Positions 1 through 6,942 of a stretch of 10,705 bases of DNA are shown here, piece after piece. The first letter of the stretch is position 1; each line of letters opens with the position of its first letter. The position numbers and the translations under genes are program-made. The DNA is taken from contig CAPQSW010000028.1 of the NCBI GenBank assembly GCA_948688495.1, forward strand, positions 32,568 to 43,272, read 5' to 3'. Below the pieces are notes generated by a model. It was given only the letters and a program-made list of their open reading frames with translations, was not told the DNA's origin and did no database searches. The stretch is from an uncultured Lachnospiraceae bacterium. Its GTDB lineage: Bacteria > Bacillota > Clostridia > Lachnospirales > Lachnospiraceae.

Positions 1-38
1 AAATTATATTATTGTATTAAGTAAATAGTACAAAAAGC

Positions 39-43
39 GAGGA
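39..43 (+). promoter_or_regulatory. Ribosome binding site of the ABC ATPase gene
   Basis: GAGGA lies 6 nt before the ATG at position 50 and fixes that start. The 49 nt upstream are AT-rich and may hold a promoter, but the window begins too close to identify one. Confidence 0.6.
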
Positions 44-49
44 TAATCT

Positions 50-832
50 ATGAAAGAATTGTTGAAAGTACAGAATTTGAGGAAAACTTTTAAGATTTCT
101 GCCAAGCAGCAGAAGATTGAGAGGACAAAGCAGCGTTTGAAGGTGGCAGTGGATGACCTGAGTTTTACGGCTTATGAGGGTGAGGTATTTGGTCTGCTTG
201 GGCCGAACGGTGCAGGTAAGACGACGACACTGCGCATCATGTCTGCGCTGGTGAAGCCGGACAAGGGGGATGTTCTGGTGGATGGAGCCAGTGTGGTGAA
301 GAATCCTGAAGAAGTCCGTGGGAAGATTGGGTTTCTTACCAGTGAGTTGAAGCTGGAGGAATTTTTCACACCGAATTATCTGTTTCAATTTTTTTCAGAG
401 CTGCACGGTGTAGATAAGGCAGTGGCGGAGACAAGAAAGCAGAATTTATTTGAAAAATTTGGAATCACAAAATTTGCCGAGGTGAAGGTCGGCGATCTGT
501 CTACTGGAATGAAGCAGAAAATATCGTTAGTGATTTCCATTGTACATGATCCAGACATTATTATTTTTGATGAGCCTACCAATGGACTGGATGTGTTGAC
601 TGCAAAGGTAGTGACGGATTTCCTTTTGGAGTTGAAAGGACAGGGGAAAACGATCGTGGTGTCTACACATATTTTCAGTCTGATTGAGAAAATATGTGAC
701 CGGGTAGGGGTCATTATAGATGGGAAAATGGCAGTCTGTGATACATTGGACAATCTTACCGCAGAGAAGCCGCTGGAAGAAAAGTTCTTTGATATTTTTG
801 CAGAAAGAGCAGGTGGGATAGATGAAAAATAG
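50..832 (+). CDS. ABC transporter ATP-binding protein, NatA-like
   Basis: This 260-residue nucleotide-binding subunit of an ABC-2 type exporter should hydrolyse ATP at the cytoplasmic face of the membrane and drive the permease encoded next. Seen directly: Walker A GPNGAGKT at residues 51-58, a signature motif in the form LSTGM at 150-154, Walker B IIIFDEP at 170-176 with catalytic Glu175, D-loop NGLD at 178-181 and switch His207. LSTGM instead of the canonical LSGG-type motif is common in NatA (sodium-export) relatives. Residues 15-33 add a lysine/arginine-rich stretch between the first beta strands, longer than in many ABC ATPases. The start is supported by GAGGA at 6 nt. The stop overlaps the permease gene by 11 nt, so the two are translationally coupled. 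The family is clear; the substrate (sodium, drug, peptide or bacteriocin) cannot be read from sequence, so I give no symbol. Confidence 0.93.
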   Translation: MKELLKVQNLRKTFKISAKQQKIERTKQRLKVAVDDLSFTAYEGEVFGLLGPNGAGKTTTLRIMSALVKPDKGDVLVDGASVVKNPEEVRGKIGFLTSELKLEEFFTPNYLFQFFSELHGVDKAVAETRKQNLFEKFGITKFAEVKVGDLSTGMKQKISLVISIVHDPDIIIFDEPTNGLDVLTAKVVTDFLLELKGQGKTIVVSTHIFSLIEKICDRVGVIIDGKMAVCDTLDNLTAEKPLEEKFFDIFAERAGGIDEK

Positions 833-2006
833 TATATTGACAATTATGAAAAAGGAATTTGTACGGTTTTTTACAGACAGAAGAATGGTGTTGACAACTG
901 TGATTATGCCGGGGCTCATGATTTACCTGTTGTATTCTTTCATGGGAAGCGGGCTTGCATCCCAGTTTGAGACAGATGAAGATTATGTTTCCAATGTTTA
1001 TGCGGTGGATTTGCCGGAAAGTGTTCGGGCAATGGAGGAGGGAGCTCCTGTTGAATTTACGCAAGTTTCCGCGGAGGATGTGGATAAATCACTGGATGCG
1101 CTGGAAAATGGGGAGGCTGGATTTGATCTGCTTGCTGTGTTCCCAAAAGACTTTGACGCGCAGGTGGCAGCTTATGATGTGGCTGCGGGAGGAGAAGCCC
1201 CTGCAGTTAAGCTTTATTACAATTCTACCGACAGTGATTCCCAGTCATCTTATCATGTGATGACTGGACTGCTGGATACTTATGAATCTGCACTTGCTAA
1301 CAAATTTGACGTAAACCCAGGGGAGGATACGTACGATTTGGCAACAGAAGAAGATATGTCTGCGCAAATTTTTTCCATGATGGTGCCGATGCTGATGATG
1401 GTATTTTTGTTCAGCGGCTGCATGGCAGTAGCGCCGGAATCCATTGCAGGGGAAAAGGAACGTGGGACAATCGCAACGCTTCTTGTTACCCCGATGAAGC
1501 GCAGCCATCTGGCGATTGGAAAGATTATCAGTTTAAGTGCGATTGCTATTTTGAGCGGCCTGTCCAGCTTTCTGGGAACGATGCTCTCTCTGCCTAAGAT
1601 GATGGGAGATATGGAGGGTGTGAATGCGAATGTATATAAAATGACAGACTATATCCTGGTTCTTCTGGTGGTCTTGTCAACGGTGCTGGTAATTATCACA
1701 CTGGTGTCCATTATCTCTGCATTTGCAAGAAATGTTAAGGAGGCGACCGGATGGGTGACGCCGGTCATGATTATTTCCATGCTTCTGGGTGTGACTTCCA
1801 TGGTGGAGAGCCTTTGTATGACAGATCCAGTATGGTTTTTGATCCCGCTGTATAACAGTGCACAGAGTATGAACGGTATTTTCTCCATGGATGTCAATGT
1901 GGTGAATATTGTAGTCACCGTAGTGTCAAATGTCTGCTATGCCGGAATTGGAGTGTTTGTGCTTGCGAAGATGTTTGACAGTGAGAAAGTGATGTTTTCT
2001 AAGTAG
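822..2006 (+). CDS. ABC-2 type transporter permease, NatB-like
   Basis: This 394-residue integral membrane partner of the preceding ATPase has the ABC-2/NatB architecture. One membrane segment at about 22-42 is followed by an extracytoplasmic domain at about 45-180, then five hydrophobic segments at about 182-203, 231-255, 275-301, 310-328 and 358-384. The cytoplasmic loop at 206-228 carries the family's charged coupling signature (ESIAGEKERGTIATLL followed by VTP). The extracytoplasmic domain is acidic, rich in Asp and Glu. AGGTGG at 811-816, 5 nt before the ATG inside the ATPase gene, supports the overlapping start. With the ATPase it forms a two-gene export operon. The exported substrate is unknown: NatB itself exports sodium, but many relatives move drugs or lipids. 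No clear intrinsic terminator follows. Confidence 0.9.
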   Translation: MKNSILTIMKKEFVRFFTDRRMVLTTVIMPGLMIYLLYSFMGSGLASQFETDEDYVSNVYAVDLPESVRAMEEGAPVEFTQVSAEDVDKSLDALENGEAGFDLLAVFPKDFDAQVAAYDVAAGGEAPAVKLYYNSTDSDSQSSYHVMTGLLDTYESALANKFDVNPGEDTYDLATEEDMSAQIFSMMVPMLMMVFLFSGCMAVAPESIAGEKERGTIATLLVTPMKRSHLAIGKIISLSAIAILSGLSSFLGTMLSLPKMMGDMEGVNANVYKMTDYILVLLVVLSTVLVIITLVSIISAFARNVKEATGWVTPVMIISMLLGVTSMVESLCMTDPVWFLIPLYNSAQSMNGIFSMDVNVVNIVVTVVSNVCYAGIGVFVLAKMFDSEKVMFSK

Positions 2007-2072
2007 TGATAGTAAAAGTTCAGTCTACGCCATTCGCAAAAATAAAAAAGTAGTGAAATTTTGGCAGTCTTG

Positions 2073-2081
2073 TGTTATAGT
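2073..2081 (+). promoter_or_regulatory. Extended -10 promoter upstream of the inositol-phosphatase/gltX operon
   Basis: TG-T-TATAGT is an extended -10 element with one mismatch to TATAAT. No convincing -35 box lies 17 nt upstream, which extended -10 promoters can tolerate. Transcription would start near 2088 and place the hairpin at 2101-2121 in the leader of the next operon. A second weak candidate is TATAAA at 2156-2161, without a -35. The assignment is inference from sequence. Confidence 0.4.
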
Positions 2082-2100
2082 AATTAGGTCATAAAACATT

Positions 2101-2121
2101 TCCCCCACCTCAGGTGGGGGA
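2101..2121. repeat. GC-rich perfect inverted repeat (leader hairpin, possible IS200/IS605-type or palindromic-repeat remnant)
   Basis: TCCCCCACC (2101-2109), a 3-nt loop TCA, then GGTGGGGGA (2113-2121) form a perfect 9-bp stem of very high GC content in an AT-rich gap. It is followed by TTAATGGG, not by a T-tract, so it does not look like a standard intrinsic terminator in either direction. It lies in the predicted 5' leader of the following operon. Short C-rich/G-rich palindromes of this kind are found at the ends of IS200/IS605-type elements and in palindromic repeat families. Which of these applies here is not shown. Confidence 0.6.
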
Positions 2122-2190
2122 TTAATGGGTTATCGGATGTATAAGTAAATTCTCGTATAAATTATTTATTCGGAACAGGGGGAAGATGAA

Positions 2191-2988
2191 ATGGGATTAT
2201 TCGTTGATGATACAAAAGTGAAGCAGATTGTAATGCGTGCAGGGCAGATTGCCATGAAGGAGGCAAAACACTGCGCAGTTTATACAAAAGGCAGGGCAGA
2301 TTTTGTCACGCAGGCAGATTTAAGTATTCAGGCATTTATAAAGGAATCTTTAAGGGAGGAATATCCTGATATTGGATTTCAGGGAGAAGAAGACGATGAC
2401 AATCGTTGTGCAGATGGGATACGATGGATCTTAGATCCCATTGATGGAACAACAAACTATATATATAATTATAATCATTCGGCAATATCGTTAGCCTTGA
2501 GGAGTGGAACCAAAACTGCATTTGGAGTGATCTATAATCCATTTACAGACGAAATGTTTTCTGCAAAATCTGGGGAAGGGGCTTTTTTGAATGATTTGCC
2601 AATCCATGTCAACGAAGCGGACTCTTTAGAGGCTGCGCTTGTTGCAGTTGGGACGTCACCGTATTACAAAGAGCTTGCGCCTGAAGTTTTCCGAAAGATT
2701 GAAACGATATACAGCCGCAGTTTAGATATTCGCCGCACGGGTTCTGCCGCACTGGATTTGGCGTATGTTGCCTGTGGAAGACAGGATGCATATTTTGAAT
2801 ACCGGCTCAAGCCCTGGGATTATGCGGCTGGGAATTTGATTGTAATGGAGGCCGGCGGAGTTGTAAACAGCATTCAGGAAGATACCATTTCTTATGAGCA
2901 GACGTCTGATATTGTTGCCTGTACGAATGAAGGACTGATGGAGGAAATGTTATCTATATTAAATTTAAATAAAGGAGAATCACAATGA
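2191..2988 (+). CDS. Inositol monophosphatase family protein
   Basis: This 265-residue cytosolic, magnesium-dependent phosphatase belongs to the IMPase/CysQ/FBPase superfamily. The metal-binding signatures are intact: Glu66 in GFQGEED, the hallmark LDPIDGTTNY at 81-90 (ligands Asp82 and Asp85), and WDYAAG at 209-214 with Asp210. The length is normal for bacterial SuhB-type proteins (about 260-270). Likely substrates are inositol 1-phosphate or another small sugar or nucleotide phosphate such as 3'-phosphoadenosine 5'-phosphate; the motifs alone cannot decide, so no symbol is given. GGGGGA at 2178-2183 sits 7 nt before the ATG. The TGA stop overlaps the gltX ATG (ATGA), so the two should be translated in a coupled manner. 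Confidence 0.92.
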   Translation: MGLFVDDTKVKQIVMRAGQIAMKEAKHCAVYTKGRADFVTQADLSIQAFIKESLREEYPDIGFQGEEDDDNRCADGIRWILDPIDGTTNYIYNYNHSAISLALRSGTKTAFGVIYNPFTDEMFSAKSGEGAFLNDLPIHVNEADSLEAALVAVGTSPYYKELAPEVFRKIETIYSRSLDIRRTGSAALDLAYVACGRQDAYFEYRLKPWDYAAGNLIVMEAGGVVNSIQEDTISYEQTSDIVACTNEGLMEEMLSILNLNKGESQ

Positions 2989-4439
2989 GTAAGGTACGAA
3001 CAAGATATGCACCAAGTCCAACAGGGAAAATGCACGTGGGAAATCTCCGCTCTGCATTGTATGAATTTTTGATTGCCAAGCACGCAGGCGGGGATTTTAT
3101 GCTCAGGATAGAGGATACGGACCAGGAGCGTTTTGTGGAGGGCGCCACAGATATTATTTACCGCACATTAGACAGTGCGGGGTTAAAGCATGATGAAGGT
3201 CCGGACAAGGATGGCGGTTTTGGCCCGTACGTGCAAAGTGAGCGCATGAAAAGCGGAATCTACATGGAACATGCCAAGATGCTGGTGGAGCGCGGTGAGG
3301 CTTATTACTGTTTCTGTGATAAGGAGCGTTTGGATACGCTCAAGACAGAGGTTGTGGAGGGTAAGGATATTCTGATGTATGACAAGCACTGTCTTTCCCT
3401 ATCCAAAGAAGAAGTTGAGGCTAATCTTGCAGCAGGCAAACCCTTTGTTATCCGCCAGAATATTCCAAATGAAGGTACGACGACTTTCCATGATGAATTA
3501 TATGGGGACATCAGCGTGGAGAATGCAGAGCTTGATGACATGATACTGATAAAATCTGACGGCTATCCCACCTATAATTTTGCAAATGTGGTGGATGACC
3601 ATACCATGAATATTACCCATGTGGTGCGGGGAAATGAATATCTGTCTTCCGCGCCCAAATACCAGCGCCTGTATGATGCTTTTGGCTGGAAGTCGCCGGT
3701 ATACATCCATCTTCCTCTGATTACGGACGAGAATCACAAGAAATTGTCAAAGCGCAGCGGACATGCTTCTTTTGAAGATTTGATTGAACAGGGGTTTTTA
3801 ACGGATGCCGTTGTGAACTATATTGCGCTTTTGGGCTGGAGTCCAGAGGATAACCGGGAGATTTTTACGTTGGAGGAATTGATTCAGGAATTTGACTATC
3901 ACAGAATCAGCAAATCCCCGGCGGTCTTCGATATTGTGAAATTAAAATGGATGAATGGGGAATACCTAAAGGCTATGGACTTTGACGAGTTTTATGAGAT
4001 GGCAGAGCCATATCTGAAAAAAAATATTACGAAAGATTATGACCTTAGGAAGATTGCAGCGATGGTCAAGACCAGGATTGAGATTTTTCCAGATATTGCA
4101 GAACATATTGACTTCTTTGAAGCTGTGCCTGAGTATGACAGTTCCATGTATGCCCATAAGAAAATGAAAACGACACCGGAGACATCGTTAGAGGTGCTAA
4201 AGGAGTTGCTGCCTGTTTTGGAAAAGCAGGAAGATTACTCGAACGATGCGCTGTATGAGACGCTCTGCCAATATGTGAAAGACAAGGGCTGTAAAAACGG
4301 TTATGTTATGTGGCCGGTGCGTACCGCAGTCTCCGGCAAGCAGATGACGCCGGGCGGTGCTACGGAGCTTATGGAAGTGCTGGGTAAGGAGGAATCCCTG
4401 TCGAGAATCCGGGAAGGCATTACAAAGCTGGAAATGTAA
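2985..4439 (+). CDS. gltX: Glutamate-tRNA ligase (GluRS)
   Basis: This class I aminoacyl-tRNA synthetase of 484 residues, normal length for bacterial GluRS, charges tRNA-Glu. In many clostridia GluRS also mischarges tRNA-Gln for the transamidation route; whether this one is non-discriminating cannot be seen. The HIGH-type motif is HVGN at 17-20 within PSPTGKMHVGN. The KMSKS-type motif is KKLSK at 252-256 followed by Arg. The Cys-X-Cys in YYCFCDKE and a later YDKHC resemble the zinc-binding insertion of some GluRS. The C-terminal anticodon-binding region ends with the characteristic PVRTAVSGKQMTPGGA. The start is fixed by AAGGAGA at 2972-2978, 6 nt upstream, and by the 4-nt ATGA overlap with the phosphatase gene. 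No convincing terminator follows the stop. Confidence 0.97.
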   Translation: MSKVRTRYAPSPTGKMHVGNLRSALYEFLIAKHAGGDFMLRIEDTDQERFVEGATDIIYRTLDSAGLKHDEGPDKDGGFGPYVQSERMKSGIYMEHAKMLVERGEAYYCFCDKERLDTLKTEVVEGKDILMYDKHCLSLSKEEVEANLAAGKPFVIRQNIPNEGTTTFHDELYGDISVENAELDDMILIKSDGYPTYNFANVVDDHTMNITHVVRGNEYLSSAPKYQRLYDAFGWKSPVYIHLPLITDENHKKLSKRSGHASFEDLIEQGFLTDAVVNYIALLGWSPEDNREIFTLEELIQEFDYHRISKSPAVFDIVKLKWMNGEYLKAMDFDEFYEMAEPYLKKNITKDYDLRKIAAMVKTRIEIFPDIAEHIDFFEAVPEYDSSMYAHKKMKTTPETSLEVLKELLPVLEKQEDYSNDALYETLCQYVKDKGCKNGYVMWPVRTAVSGKQMTPGGATELMEVLGKEESLSRIREGITKLEM

Positions 4440-4485
4440 AAAGCATGTCTTTAAATTTATTATAGTTAACAAATGTTGAGGGGTG

Positions 4486-4536
4486 TATTGCGAGACCAGT
4501 ATGGCCGTAGTTCACGGGTATGAAGGTCTCGCAATA
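4486..4536. repeat. 12-bp perfect inverted repeat with nested stem (structured element of unknown origin)
   Basis: TATTGCGAGACC (4486-4497) is the exact reverse complement of GGTCTCGCAATA (4525-4536). The 27-nt interval contains a smaller stem, CCGT (4505-4508) and ACGG (4514-4517) around AGTTC. Neither strand shows a T-tract after the stem, so it is not an obvious terminator. On the minus strand the right arm coincides with the point where the DUF4325 remnant stops resembling its family. It could be a mobile-element end, an inverted duplication scar or a structured RNA; I do not recognise it. Confidence 0.65.
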
Positions 4537-4676
4537 GTAAAAAGTTTATGTGCAAACCTCTGCCCTATCTCGTCTACACCTTTAAAATCTAATATGACTT
4601 TCTCAAATTTATCAAAACCGAAATATAATCTTTTTGCCTGCGAACGTGAGTAGGACGCGATGGATGTGGTATAATG
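4512..4676 (-). pseudogene. Remnant of a STAS-like DUF4325 domain gene
   Basis: Reading the minus strand from 4676 to the TGA at 4512-4514 gives 54 residues without a start codon, immediately after a TAA (4677-4679). Its centre carries SRSQAKRL (4626-4649) and VILDFKGVDEIGQRFA (4551-4598), which match from memory the SRSQAKRLL and LDF-GV--IGQ-FADE core of STAS-like DUF4325 (PF14213). After that core the sequence becomes FTIARPSYP and ends, where the family normally continues for several tens of residues. Both ends are missing, so this is a decayed fragment. DUF4325 proteins are small standalone domains or C-terminal parts of larger, often ATPase-containing proteins, and are common in accessory regions. 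The fragment is opposite in orientation to both flanking genes, which indicates past insertion or rearrangement. Confidence 0.62.
4667..4675 (+). promoter_or_regulatory. Extended -10 promoter of the helicase gene
   Basis: TG-G-TATAAT is a perfect extended -10 element. The hexamer 17 nt upstream (TGAGTA, 4647-4652) is a poor -35, as often seen with extended -10 promoters. Transcription should begin near 4682, giving a leader of about 47 nt. The element lies over the first codons of the minus-strand DUF4325 remnant. Confidence 0.6.
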
Positions 4677-4712
4677 TTAAAATTAGAACTTTAAACTACA
4701 AAAAATAAAAAT

Positions 4713-4717
4713 GGAGG
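4713..4717 (+). promoter_or_regulatory. Ribosome binding site supporting the upstream helicase start
   Basis: GGAGG lies 11 nt before the ATG at 4729. No comparable site precedes the in-frame GTG at 4811, the first start of the long open frame. Translation therefore most likely begins at 4729, in the frame that is interrupted at 4816. Confidence 0.6.
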
Positions 4718-4728
4718 ATTTTTACATT

Positions 4729-6601
4729 ATGGAATATATCTTTGATAGGTCTCAAAGTGAGGCTATTAGGCACTTTAAAGGAGCTTGCTTGTGCATAGCT
4801 GGACCTGGCAGTGGGTAAAACCACCGTTATCACACATCGAACTCGTAATTTGATAGTAAGGGAAGGGGTTGACCCTTCTCGTATTCTTGTTATTACATTT
4901 ACCAGGGCGGCAGCAGGGGAGATGAAGGAGCGTTTTAGGCGGCTGATGGGAAGTAAGAAATATCCGGTCACGTTTGGAACTTTTCATGCTGTCTTTTTTC
5001 AGATACTGAAACATGCCTACGGTTTTCACAGTGGCAACATAGTAAAGGAAGAACAGCGCTTACAGTTCATGCGTGAGATTATAAAAAGAATGCATCTGGA
5101 ATATGAAGATGAAAATGAATTTATCGGTGAGCTGTTGGGGGAAATCGGCCTGGTAAAAAATACAGGAATCCCACTGGAACATTATTATTCCAGAAATTGT
5201 GCCAAAGAGGTGTTTGAACAGATCTACCGGGCATATGATGACAGGATGCGAAAGGCCCGGCTGATAGACTTTGACGACATGTTAGTTTACTGCCATGAGC
5301 TGTTTGAACAGCGGAAGGATATATTGTCGGCATGGCAGCGGAAATTCCAATACATTCTCATTGACGAGTTTCAGGACGTCAATAAAATTCAGTTTGAAAT
5401 TATAAAAATGCTTGCTTTACCTGAGAATAATTTATTTGCGGTGGGGGATGACGACCAGTCCATCTACCGTTTCCGGGGAGCGAAACCGGAGCTGATGCTG
5501 GGGTTTCGGACTGCTTATCCTCAGGCAAAACAGGTATTTTTGGATATCAATTACCGTTCGCCAGAACAAATCGTGCAGACTTCCATGCAATTGATTTCAC
5601 ATAACACCCAGCGGTTTGAGAAAAAGATTTCAGCGATTCCTGACAATGGGAGCGACCGGGGAATGCAGAGGGCAGGGAACGTATCTTATTATCTATGGAA
5701 AGGGCAGAAGGAAGAAGGGAGAGCTATTATTGAAAAGATTCTTGCGCTCCACGAGGCGGGGTATACATATAATGATTGTGCGGTATTGTTCCGTACGAAT
5801 ACACAGCCTAGAATATTTATGTCCCAGTTGATGGCATACAACATCCCGTTCCGCACGCGGGATAATATACCGAATCTCTTTGAGCACTGGATTACCCGGG
5901 ATATTTTAACTTATATACGCCTGGCAATGGGAAGCCGCAGCCGGAAAGATGTGCTGGCGGTTATGAATCGTCCCAACCGCTATATTTCCAGAGAGAGTTT
6001 AGAGGAGGAGACTGTAGCATTTGATGTGTGGGCGGATTATTTTTATGACAAGAATCAGCACTGGGTAGCAGAACGGATTGAGCAGCTTGAGGCGGATTTG
6101 CGGGTACTAAGCCGTCTGGGTCCGTTTGCGGCAATAAATTATATCCGTATGGGAATCGGGTATGAGGAATATTTGAGGGAATATGCTGCTTACCGATGCA
6201 TTAGTGCAGATAACTTAATCGAAATTTTAGATGAGCTGCAGAATGGAGCCAAAGATTTCCGGGATTATGAGGCATGGTTTTTGCATATGGAAGAATATAC
6301 CAAGGAGCTCAAGATGCAGAAGAAACAGCAGGAATTGCTTAAGGACTGTATCTCCCTTTCTACATTCCACAGTGCAAAAGGGCTGGAATTTCCGATTGTA
6401 CATATACTGGATGTTAATGAAGAACTGATGCCCTATAAAAAAGCAACGCTCGATGCAGATATACAGGAGGAGCGGCGAATGTTCTATGTGGGGATTACCC
6501 GTACCAGGCAGGAACTTCATATACACAGTGTGCAGAAATATAATGGAAGAGAGCTGGATGTATCCAGGTTTGTGGAAGAAATGAGTAATGGGAGGACCTA
6601 G
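4729..6601 (+). pseudogene. UvrD/PcrA-type superfamily 1 DNA helicase, one-base frameshift inside Walker A
   Basis: Conceptually a 623-residue 3'-5' DNA helicase of the UvrD/Rep/PcrA type, shorter than PcrA (about 720-750). Translation from ATG 4729 gives the Q motif (FDRSQSEAI) and AGPGSG, then a TAA at 4816-4818. Removing one G from the GGG at 4813-4815 restores GPGSGKTTV and joins a 596-codon open frame to 6601. That frame holds motif Ia (VITFTRAAA), Ib (FGTFHAVFF), II (LIDEFQDVN), III (GDDDQSIYRFRG), IV (INYRSPEQI), V (STFHSAKGLEF) and VI (EERRMFYVGITRTR), all normal. Translation from GTG 4811 would lack the Q motif and the glycine loop, and has no ribosome binding site. The single lesion in an otherwise undamaged gene suggests a very recent mutation or a sequencing/assembly error. 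Its stop overlaps the stop of the convergent DUF1292 gene. Confidence 0.85.
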
Positions 6602-6608
6602 TCCTCCC
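6590..6608. terminator. Perfect palindrome spanning the shared stop codons of convergent genes (possible bidirectional terminator)
   Basis: GGGAGGAC (6590-6597), loop CTA, GTCCTCCC (6601-6608) form an 8-bp perfect GC-rich stem. The helicase TAG (6599-6601) and the DUF1292 TAG (complement of 6598-6600) both lie at its centre. There is no T-tract on the plus side and only a weak T-rich stretch on the minus side (reverse complement of about 6576-6589), so efficient intrinsic termination is uncertain. Its position between head-on genes still suggests an end-of-transcript structure. Confidence 0.45.
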
Positions 6609-6921
6609 ACTCAGCTTCATCCAGCAGTTCTTCAAAAACTTCTATTACGGCTTCGTATTCGTCGTCGTCTTCGATATTTTCCAGAGAAGGATTTCCATCT
6701 TCATCCTCGAAATAGCGGTAAATAAATACTCCTGCCTCGTCACTGTCGTCCTCATCTTCGTCTTCCGGCATTAAGACGATGTAATTCTGGTCCTCCAATT
6801 CAAAGATGGTAAGAATCTTACACTCGACTTCTAAACCGTCGTCTAAACTCAGTGTGACGCGAAGATCTTCCATATCGTCTTCGTCTGCATTTGTCAGAAT
6901 ATTATCTGGATCGTTATTCAT
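6598..6921 (-). CDS. DUF1292 family protein (YrzB-like), acidic
   Basis: This 107-residue, strongly acidic cytosolic protein of unknown function has the DUF1292 layout. A short N-terminal tail leads into a strand-rich core (VTLSLDDGLEVECKILTIF then ELEDQNYIVLMP at about 22-52). A spacer rich in Asp and Glu follows, then IYRYFEDEDGNPSLENIEDD and a C-terminal helix EAVIEVFEELLDEAEW. The family is widespread in Firmicutes and usually about 90-110 residues, so this copy is full length. AGTGAGGT (complement of 6928-6935) supports the ATG at 6919-6921. It starts 21 nt after the HD-GYP stop, so it is probably the second gene of that operon. Its last codon meets the convergent helicase at a shared CTAG. 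Family membership is clear; function is unknown. Confidence 0.88.
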   Translation of the reverse strand: MNNDPDNILTNADEDDMEDLRVTLSLDDGLEVECKILTIFELEDQNYIVLMPEDEDEDDSDEAGVFIYRYFEDEDGNPSLENIEDDDEYEAVIEVFEELLDEAEWED

Positions 6922-6942
6922 GGCAGTACCTCACTTTCTAAA

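Noticed and set aside
385..843. 152-codon minus-strand frame opposite the ABC ATPase
   Set aside because: The plus strand encodes all ABC motifs here; the antisense frame has no domain, ribosome binding site or promoter.
3033..3044. Unusual HVGN in place of HIGH in GluRS as a sign of inactivity
   Set aside because: Variation at the last position of HIGH is normal in bacterial GluRS, and the KLSK motif and tail signature are intact.
4440..4470. Intrinsic terminator after gltX
   Set aside because: Only a 4-bp AAAG/CTTT pairing is present, with no GC-rich stem before the T-rich stretch.
4498..4524. tRNA-like T-arm (GTTC inside a small stem)
   Set aside because: The stem is only 4 bp, and there is no GG-TTC-A-CC pattern, acceptor stem or anticodon arm nearby.
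4811..4818. Programmed +1 frameshifting at GGG-TAA to make an intact helicase
   Set aside because: The slip GGG to GGT followed by AAA would restore the Walker A motif, but there is no upstream Shine-Dalgarno-like stimulator as in prfB and no known case in this family. A sequencing error or recent mutation is simpler, so I mention recoding only as an alternative.
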